This document shows, piece after piece, positions 5,444 to 10,100 of a stretch of 10,100 nt of DNA; the stretch's first letter is position 1; each line of letters opens with the position of its first letter. A model generated the notes under the pieces. The model saw only the letters and a list, made by a program, of their open reading frames with translations, was not told where the DNA came from and did not search any database. Made by a program: the position numbers and the translations under genes. Origin of the DNA: Acidimicrobiales bacterium (GTDB taxonomy: Bacteria > Actinomycetota > Acidimicrobiia > Acidimicrobiales > Palsa-688); contig JASHVH010000300.1 of NCBI GenBank assembly GCA_030039575.1, positions 1 through 10,100 of the forward strand. The letters are read 5' to 3'.

Positions 5444-6355
5444 TCAGCGGCGTTTGCCGGCGGCCGGGCCAGACAGATGGCGGGGTGCGAAGTACTGCTC
5501 CACGGCTCGCTCAATGCCCGAGGCGATGGCTTCCTGTCCCGTTTTGCTGGCCGCGATAGAGGCTTCGAAGGGGTCAGTGACGTAGAGCGGCTCGATCAGC
5601 GCCCCCGGCATAGTACTTGGGGTGTCAAACCAGCCACGGTCTGCCGGCCCCAAGAGCAAGAGGTGCCCGTAAGCGGCAGAGGCCTGGTCGAGCGCCGGCC
5701 CACCCAGGGTCAAATCAGAGGTTACGCCGTCATTTGGCACGCCCCAGCCGTGAACGTTGAGCGCGGACAGGACGTCGCCCTGGACAAGTCTCGCCAATCG
5801 TATGTTCGCCGGCCAGAACGGCCGCGCCTGGTCGTAGGCCGTGAGGCAACCGGCGTTCAGTTGGCTGTAGCCGGCGTCGAAGTAGATCCCGACCAGCACG
5901 TCGGCCTTAGCCAGGTCTGCGCACTCGTCCCTTGCCGCAATGTCGTCGTGCACCCCTTGCGCGCTCAAAAACGGGCCTGCGAAGTCTTTCGGCCCGAGCC
6001 GGCCCACCGATGAGTCCCTAGTTCGCGATACGACCACCGAGAAGCCGTCCGCCCTCAACAATGCAGCCGCGTCGAGTTCCACCGGGAGCGTCAAGTCAGC
6101 CTCGTAAACGGTTTGCCCGGTCTCTGTCTCTCCCACCGCGCCCGGGTCCACGCCCCCGTGACCGGCATCGAGGAACACAGTCAGGTCACGGTCGCCAGAA
6201 GTGGGGGGGAACCGGACGCACGCCCCCGCTTGGAACAACCTTGGGTCGATGGCGGTACCGCCGGCCGGCCCACCCGGCCGGTGGGCACCCGCGGTTGGCC
6301 CCACGGCGGCAGAAACCATCAAGGCGGCGAAGGCGACCACCTCGGCGGTTGCCAC
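5444..6355 (-). CDS. N-acetylmuramoyl-L-alanine amidase, Amidase_3 type, with an altered zinc-ligand position
   Basis: A 303-residue protein of the Amidase_3 fold, which cuts the bond between N-acetylmuramic acid and the stem peptide of peptidoglycan using one zinc ion. Visible parts are TVFLDAGHGGVDPGAVG (residues 59-75, zinc ligand His66), YEADLTL (84-90, ligand Glu85), VVVSRTRD (107-114), RDECADLAKADVLVGIYFDAG (142-162) and ALIEPLYVTDP (252-262, catalytic Glu255). In the family the fourth of these blocks reads SIHxN or similar. Here the third ligand His is Tyr158, so activity is uncertain. The N-terminus (residues 1-24) is hydrophobic and ends in an Ala-rich stretch like a signal peptide but has no Lys/Arg. 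An in-frame TAG at 6376-6374 rules out a longer form. The GTG start has AGGA 7 bases upstream. It is divergent from the transglycosylase-like gene across 69 bases. Confidence 0.87.
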   Translation of the reverse strand: MATAEVVAFAALMVSAAVGPTAGAHRPGGPAGGTAIDPRLFQAGACVRFPPTSGDRDLTVFLDAGHGGVDPGAVGETETGQTVYEADLTLPVELDAAALLRADGFSVVVSRTRDSSVGRLGPKDFAGPFLSAQGVHDDIAARDECADLAKADVLVGIYFDAGYSQLNAGCLTAYDQARPFWPANIRLARLVQGDVLSALNVHGWGVPNDGVTSDLTLGGPALDQASAAYGHLLLLGPADRGWFDTPSTMPGALIEPLYVTDPFEASIAASKTGQEAIASGIERAVEQYFAPRHLSGPAAGKRR

Positions 6356-6424
6356 AGTCGGATCCTGGGCGCTCTACCTTACGCGAACCTGAAAACGGGC
6401 CTTGTCTTTGGGTAGGGAGAGAGT

Positions 6425-8659
6425 ATGGCGCCCTGTGCGGGCATGAGCGGCGGGGCGGCCAGAAGGCTCAGGCCTCGGACAATGCGTGCACTCGGGCTGG
6501 TCGCGCTGCTGTGCGTCACCGTGGTGACACCCACGCCGGCAGCCATTGCAGGCCCGGTCGCCGCCGTTGCCACGACCACGACCACGACCACCACCATCGG
6601 CAGCGTAACCAGGGCCGCGCCGGTGACGTTATCGGGGTCGATCTCGTACGGCTTCGCCTATTCGGTGGCGGGGAACTGTCCGGGCTGCCGGACCTCGGAG
6701 AGCCTCAGCGTAATTATGGCCGTGGCGGGCGGCGCCATCAGCGGCCGCGCCACAAGTCCTGGCCCTGATTGGGACAACCCGGACGTGTACCACTGCGTGC
6801 TGGCCTCCCGCACCGGGAGCAAATGTTTTTGGGTGCCATTGACGGTCGAGACCGCCTCCGTTCGCTACCACTTCGCCACGCAGGTAGCCCAAAACGGCTG
6901 CCGGACCGACGCGTCTGCTACGGGCAGTTACAAGGCGGCTTCGACACCGTCGCCCCTGGGGCTGGACATTGTCTTCAACCCGGGCCCCACCGGCGGGGCA
7001 GTGAGCACGCCGCCTGGACTGGTCCCGGTGGGCGCCTTCAGCTTGTCGAGCTTGCCTCCAGCCGAGAGTTACAGGGCGACAGGCGATGTTGCTATCCAAC
7101 TGGCGATGACTTATACGAACCGGGCGAGAGCCATCGCGTGCGGCATCAAATTGCCAACAAACCTCTGGGACATCCCGATCGGGTTCGCCGGCCGGTACCG
7201 GGCCGGTGAAACGACGACGAGCGGGGCCACGAACTACCAGGGCCTCGGCGCACCACGACTGTCGTGGCACCTCCAGGTCAAAGAAACCGGCCTGGAGATT
7301 ACGAGCCCTATAGCCGGCGCCACTATTGCCCTTACCGACGGTCATTACTTCTCACCCCAGCCCGGGCCGGACCAAAGTGCACCAACGAGCCGGCAACTCA
7401 CGGTTAAGGGGGTCGATACCTCGCTCGGTGCGACGGTCGTGCACATCGGGAGTGCCTCGGCGCGGGTCACCCCGGACGGGGCCTGGGCCCTTCGCGTCCC
7501 GGTGATTGCACCGGGGCCAAAGACACTGACGGCCGACGACAATGTCGGCGCCACCGCGGACGAGCACCTCAGATTAATCGACCTGGTCATCGACCCGCCG
7601 GCCGAGGGGGCGGTCCTCCCCATCACCGCCGCCCCGGCCATGCCGGACCTCGGCGCCGTAGCTACAGTGCAGGGTTTCCCGGGGAGCAGCTCGGCCATCA
7701 CTTTCAATTGGTCCCTGACCACAAGGGGCGAGTACCGGGACCGTTGCGGCCATAACCCGAACGCCCTCTGCGGGCAGTGGTACCCCTACGACGACGAGGT
7801 TGCTTCGGGGGCCACGACGGGCAGTACCCCGTGGGAGGGGGATTTCTCAGCCATTGAAGGCGGGTTCGGTCGCCTGAGCGCGTCCGCTGACATCCCCGGC
7901 GTACTGGACGAGCCCGTGCAGTCAGAGCCGAGGTGGGTAGACATCACGGGTACAAACCCGAGCGCTGCCGAGGTCGAGGCCTATGTCTCGGCCCAGGACC
8001 CGGCGAATGCCTCAGTAGAGGACGAGATATTCTGCCACGAGAGCGGGTTCACGCAGTTCCGTCCCTCCCCCGAACCTCGCGAACCCGCAACCACCACGGT
8101 GCCCCACGACATCGCGCCGAACCCGGGCCCGCTCCGGCCGCTGTACGGCGCCATGTTCGCCGGGATCGGCATAGCCCAAAAAGACCCGGCCAGTTTTCCT
8201 ACCGAGCAGTGGGACTGGCACGCCAACGTAAACGCCGGGATCGCCGTGTACCAGGAAGACTTGGCCGCCGCACCAGAGTGGCGGCAGACCGAACAGGGAC
8301 GACTAAGCGGCCAACTTACTGCAGTGCTTGAAGTCGTGAACCGTGCAAGGGCGCACCGAAAGCTGAAAGCGGCGAAGATGGCGCCCGCCAAGGTACCTCC
8401 GCTTACGCCCGCCCAGCTCAAGCGCGAAGCCATCCGCCTGTACAACGGGGAGAACGAGTACCACTTCAATCTCCAGTACGTCGTCTCTGCCAACCATTTA
8501 ATGGTGAAAACGGTGGGTACGGGCAAATGGGCCGAGGGCGCCGGCGAGTGGCAGGGCATGGCTGCGTGGCAGGCCGCCGGCGGGCCTCTGGTGGCCAGGA
8601 AGTGGATCCCGGCCCAGGACCCGGGGTACGTCACGCTCGTGACCGCGTGCCACTCATGA
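6425..8659 (+). CDS. Large probable secreted protein with Ig-like region and C-terminal lytic-transglycosylase-like domain
   Basis: A 744-residue probable exported protein. Residues 1-43 are a signal peptide: a basic n-region (RRLRPR), a hydrophobic core ALGLVALLCVTVV and an AIAG cleavage area. Residues 50-57 are eight Thr in a row, a flexible linker. Residues 60-288 are a Cys-containing, beta-rich region I do not recognise. Residues 290-385 look like a bacterial Ig-like domain (ITSPIAGATIAL to PGPKTLTADD), and about 387-500 is a second beta module. Residues 505-690 match the layout of SLT/lysozyme-like transglycosylases: CHESGF with likely catalytic Glu539, GIGIAQ (580-585), WDWHANVNAGI (596-606) and YNGENEYHF (673-681). 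Such enzymes cleave the glycan strand of peptidoglycan. The ATG has a strong ribosome site (GGGAGAGAG at 6415-6423). Met7 and Met20 are possible later starts. The divergent neighbour is an amidase, which supports a cell-wall role. The fold assignment rests on motifs only. Confidence 0.78.
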   Translation: MAPCAGMSGGAARRLRPRTMRALGLVALLCVTVVTPTPAAIAGPVAAVATTTTTTTTIGSVTRAAPVTLSGSISYGFAYSVAGNCPGCRTSESLSVIMAVAGGAISGRATSPGPDWDNPDVYHCVLASRTGSKCFWVPLTVETASVRYHFATQVAQNGCRTDASATGSYKAASTPSPLGLDIVFNPGPTGGAVSTPPGLVPVGAFSLSSLPPAESYRATGDVAIQLAMTYTNRARAIACGIKLPTNLWDIPIGFAGRYRAGETTTSGATNYQGLGAPRLSWHLQVKETGLEITSPIAGATIALTDGHYFSPQPGPDQSAPTSRQLTVKGVDTSLGATVVHIGSASARVTPDGAWALRVPVIAPGPKTLTADDNVGATADEHLRLIDLVIDPPAEGAVLPITAAPAMPDLGAVATVQGFPGSSSAITFNWSLTTRGEYRDRCGHNPNALCGQWYPYDDEVASGATTGSTPWEGDFSAIEGGFGRLSASADIPGVLDEPVQSEPRWVDITGTNPSAAEVEAYVSAQDPANASVEDEIFCHESGFTQFRPSPEPREPATTTVPHDIAPNPGPLRPLYGAMFAGIGIAQKDPASFPTEQWDWHANVNAGIAVYQEDLAAAPEWRQTEQGRLSGQLTAVLEVVNRARAHRKLKAAKMAPAKVPPLTPAQLKREAIRLYNGENEYHFNLQYVVSANHLMVKTVGTGKWAEGAGEWQGMAAWQAAGGPLVARKWIPAQDPGYVTLVTACHS
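6572..6595 (+). repeat. Short ACGACC repeat encoding a poly-threonine linker
   Basis: Three copies of ACGACC followed by two ACC codons encode Thr50-Thr57 directly after the predicted signal peptide. A low-complexity Thr tract is a common flexible or glycosylated linker in secreted actinobacterial proteins. The hexamer repeat could vary in length by slippage. Confidence 0.75.
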
Positions 8660-8674
8660 CGAGCAGCCCCATCG

Positions 8675-9178
8675 TCAAGCGGCCGGGCGGCGGATCTCCA
8701 GCATGTAGCAGCCGAAAACGACGTTGCGGGTGTGTATGTACTCGACCTTTTCGTTGGCGAGAAGGTCTGCTATAACCGCCTCGACGTCCTCGCTTGGTTC
8801 GGCCAAGTGGCCGCCGAGGATGTTCCCGCCGGTGTCATAGCATCGAAAAACCTGCTGCCGGCCACGGAACTCAACGGGGTACCGGTCGGGCCACGGGTAG
8901 CCGCCGCAGTTTTCCGCGTGGACGAACACCGGTCCGGTCTCTGCATATGGGCTTGGTTTGTTGAACGGATGGTAGGCGATGAGGAGCAACCGTTCGCCGG
9001 GCCCGGCAATGCGGAGGCAGCATCGGACGGGTTCCCCGCCTTCTGCTGCCCGCGGCGGGAACACGTGGTTGCCTCCGTCGTCGATACCAGAACACCGGAC
9101 CGCTTCGAGCCGCCCCGGTGAAAGCGCCTCGATGCGGAAGGTCGCCGATTGAGCCTTTGGGCCAATTGTCATTGCCAT
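8675..9178 (-). CDS. DUF1203 domain-containing protein
   Basis: A protein of about 167 residues resembling DUF1203 along its whole length. It opens with FRIEALSPGRLEAVR and continues with VRCCLRIAGPGERLLLIAYH, a segment ending ETGPVFVHAENC, the strand VFRCYDTGGNILGGHL and the closing KVEYIHTRNVVFGCYMLEIRR. No function is established for this family that I can name, and no catalytic motif stands out, although Cys and His are frequent. The start is unsure: ATGs at 9178 and 9172 sit just before the conserved part, an ATG at 9229 would add 17 residues, and none has a good ribosome site. Codons upstream of 9178 (CTT AGT TTG) look less like the rest of the gene. It converges on the transglycosylase-like gene with 15 bases between stop codons and is divergent from the S51 hydrolase. 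Confidence 0.8.
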   Translation of the reverse strand: MAMTIGPKAQSATFRIEALSPGRLEAVRCSGIDDGGNHVFPPRAAEGGEPVRCCLRIAGPGERLLLIAYHPFNKPSPYAETGPVFVHAENCGGYPWPDRYPVEFRGRQQVFRCYDTGGNILGGHLAEPSEDVEAVIADLLANEKVEYIHTRNVVFGCYMLEIRRPAA

Positions 9179-9348
9179 GGGGCTCAAACTAAGCCGCGGG
9201 CGTTCGGTGTTCTGGCGGTTTTCGGACATCTCGTTCGGGGCGGCCGTCCTCGGCGAGCTCCCGCAGGCGGCGTCTGGTCCTTCGAACAACCTTTACGCGA
9301 CACTGACGAGGACATGACCAGGGCCCTCGGCTACGTAGAGGTGGAGCG

Positions 9349-10077
9349 ATGACGATACCGACGGGCCCAGGCCCGCTGGCGCTGGTCGGCTCAGGAGAAT
9401 ACCTGCCCGAAATGGCAGACGTCGAGGCCGGGTTGCTGGCGGGGCGGCCGCCGCGCTACGTACAGCTGGCCACCGCGGCCGTTCCTGATGGGCCGGACGT
9501 GGTAGAACGCTGGCACAACCTCGGGATGGCGCAGGCGGACCGCCTAGGTGTGGAACCGGTCGTGGTCCCCGTCGCAGACCGCGCCGATGCCGACGACCCG
9601 GTAATGGCGGCGAAAATCGCCGGGGCCGGGTTGGTCTACCTTTCGGGTGGCGACCCGGCCTACCTGGCGGGCACGTTGCGAGGCACGGCCGTGTGGACAG
9701 GGATAGTCGCCGCCTGGCGCGACGGCGCCGCCCTGGCGGGGTGCAGCGCCGGCGCCATCGCACTGACTTCATGGGTACCGCCGCTCCGCAACCCCGGCCA
9801 AGTCGGCACGGAGGGGCTGGGTCTTCTGCCCCACATGCGGGTCATCCCCCATTTCGACACGTTCGCGGCCCGGGCACCGGACCTGGTGAACCGTTTCTTG
9901 CTGCCTTACGACCCGGCCGTGACGGTGGTCGGGGTCGAAGAGAAGACTGCGCTCGTCGGCGGGCCGCAACGTTGGACGGTGCAAGGTCACCAGTCGGTTT
10001 GGCGCCTCACCCCTGACGGCCGCGAGCGTCTGGGTGCAGGCCAGACGTTGACCACCAGCCCGAGACCCGAAGCGTGA
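9349..10077 (+). CDS. Peptidase S51 family protein (cyanophycinase/dipeptidase E-like serine hydrolase)
   Basis: A 242-residue cytosolic protein of the S51 clan, which includes dipeptidase E (Asp-X dipeptides) and cyanophycinase. Features are ALVGSGEYLPEM (residues 11-22, first strand and loop), VYLSGGDPAYL (97-107), GCSAGA (131-136, nucleophile elbow with Ser133), VIPHFDTF (165-172, candidate catalytic His168) and GVEEKTALV (195-203), a segment typical of the cyanophycinase side of the family. There is no signal peptide, so it is probably not a secreted cyanophycinase, and it is shorter than classical ones. GAGG at 9338-9341 lies 7 bases before the ATG. The next start codon follows its stop after 9 bases, so it is probably the first gene of an operon continuing past the right edge. 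The exact peptide substrate is not known. Confidence 0.9.
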   Translation: MTIPTGPGPLALVGSGEYLPEMADVEAGLLAGRPPRYVQLATAAVPDGPDVVERWHNLGMAQADRLGVEPVVVPVADRADADDPVMAAKIAGAGLVYLSGGDPAYLAGTLRGTAVWTGIVAAWRDGAALAGCSAGAIALTSWVPPLRNPGQVGTEGLGLLPHMRVIPHFDTFAARAPDLVNRFLLPYDPAVTVVGVEEKTALVGGPQRWTVQGHQSVWRLTPDGRERLGAGQTLTTSPRPEA

Positions 10078-10086
10078 GAGGCCGGT

Positions 10087-10100
10087 ATGACGGGCAATTA
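10087..10100 (+). CDS. Start of a further gene, cut off by window edge
   Basis: GAGAGG (10076-10081), overlapping the preceding stop codon, is followed 5 bases later by ATG ACG GGC AAT (Met-Thr-Gly-Asn). The spacing and ribosome site suggest translational coupling with the S51 gene. Only four full codons are visible, so no product can be named. Confidence 0.45.

Noticed and set aside
7981..8634. Long minus-strand frame opposite the transglycosylase-like domain
   Set aside because: The plus strand carries a continuous 744-codon gene with recognisable motifs and a strong ribosome site. The opposite frame has no recognisable domain.
5444..8659. Prophage lysis cassette
   Set aside because: No holin, spanin, integrase or structural phage gene is visible, and the two proteins are long, with exported-type N-termini and ordinary chromosomal neighbours.
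8732..9121. Plus-strand frame over the DUF1203 gene
   Set aside because: DUF1203 similarity on the minus strand accounts for this stretch. The plus-strand frame is a shadow.
9179..9289. TTG start at 9289 for the DUF1203 protein
   Set aside because: It would add 37 residues not seen in the family. TTG is rare and there is no ribosome site, so ATGs at 9229, 9178 or 9172 are more likely.

Overview
This is a high-GC window. Frequent GTG starts, GC-rich third codon positions, two DUF664 DinB proteins and regulator starts that look leaderless together suggest an actinomycete-like member of Actinomycetota. The lineage is inferred from sequence style and gene families and was not tested. I see no tRNA, rRNA, CRISPR array, phage gene or insertion sequence, and no gene-free stretch longer than about 160 bases.

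Layout. Bases 1-1728 (minus strand) hold a MarR regulator followed by a ClC-family chloride channel or transporter that runs off the left edge. Bases 1887-3854 (plus strand) hold a PPOX-fold flavin/F420 split-barrel protein and two different DUF664 DinB-like proteins. Bases 3868-5401 are a divergent pair: a TetR regulator (minus) and a short-chain dehydrogenase/reductase (plus), with interlocked promoters. Bases 5444-8659 are a second divergent pair: an Amidase_3-type N-acetylmuramoyl-L-alanine amidase (minus) and a large probable secreted protein with a C-terminal lytic-transglycosylase-like domain (plus). Bases 8675-9178 are a DUF1203 protein (minus). Bases 9349-10077 are a peptidase S51/cyanophycinase-like serine hydrolase (plus), with the first codons of a further gene at the right edge.

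How the genes may work together. The clearest regulatory unit is MarR-ClC. The region upstream of marR and the short gap upstream of the ClC gene can be aligned without a gap from a -35-like element, through a shared TTGCAyAsTACAA motif covering the -10, to the start codon at exactly the same distance. This predicts that the MarR protein controls both itself and the channel. TetR probably represses itself and the adjacent SDR. The amidase and the transglycosylase-like protein are both wall-directed and divergently arranged, so they may form a small peptidoglycan-remodelling pair. The amidase has Tyr where the third zinc-ligand His is expected. The remaining genes look like ordinary accessory metabolism. 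I found no convincing evidence of a wholly new defence or mobile system. The MarR-ClC promoter pair and the wall-hydrolase pair are the parts most worth a second look.
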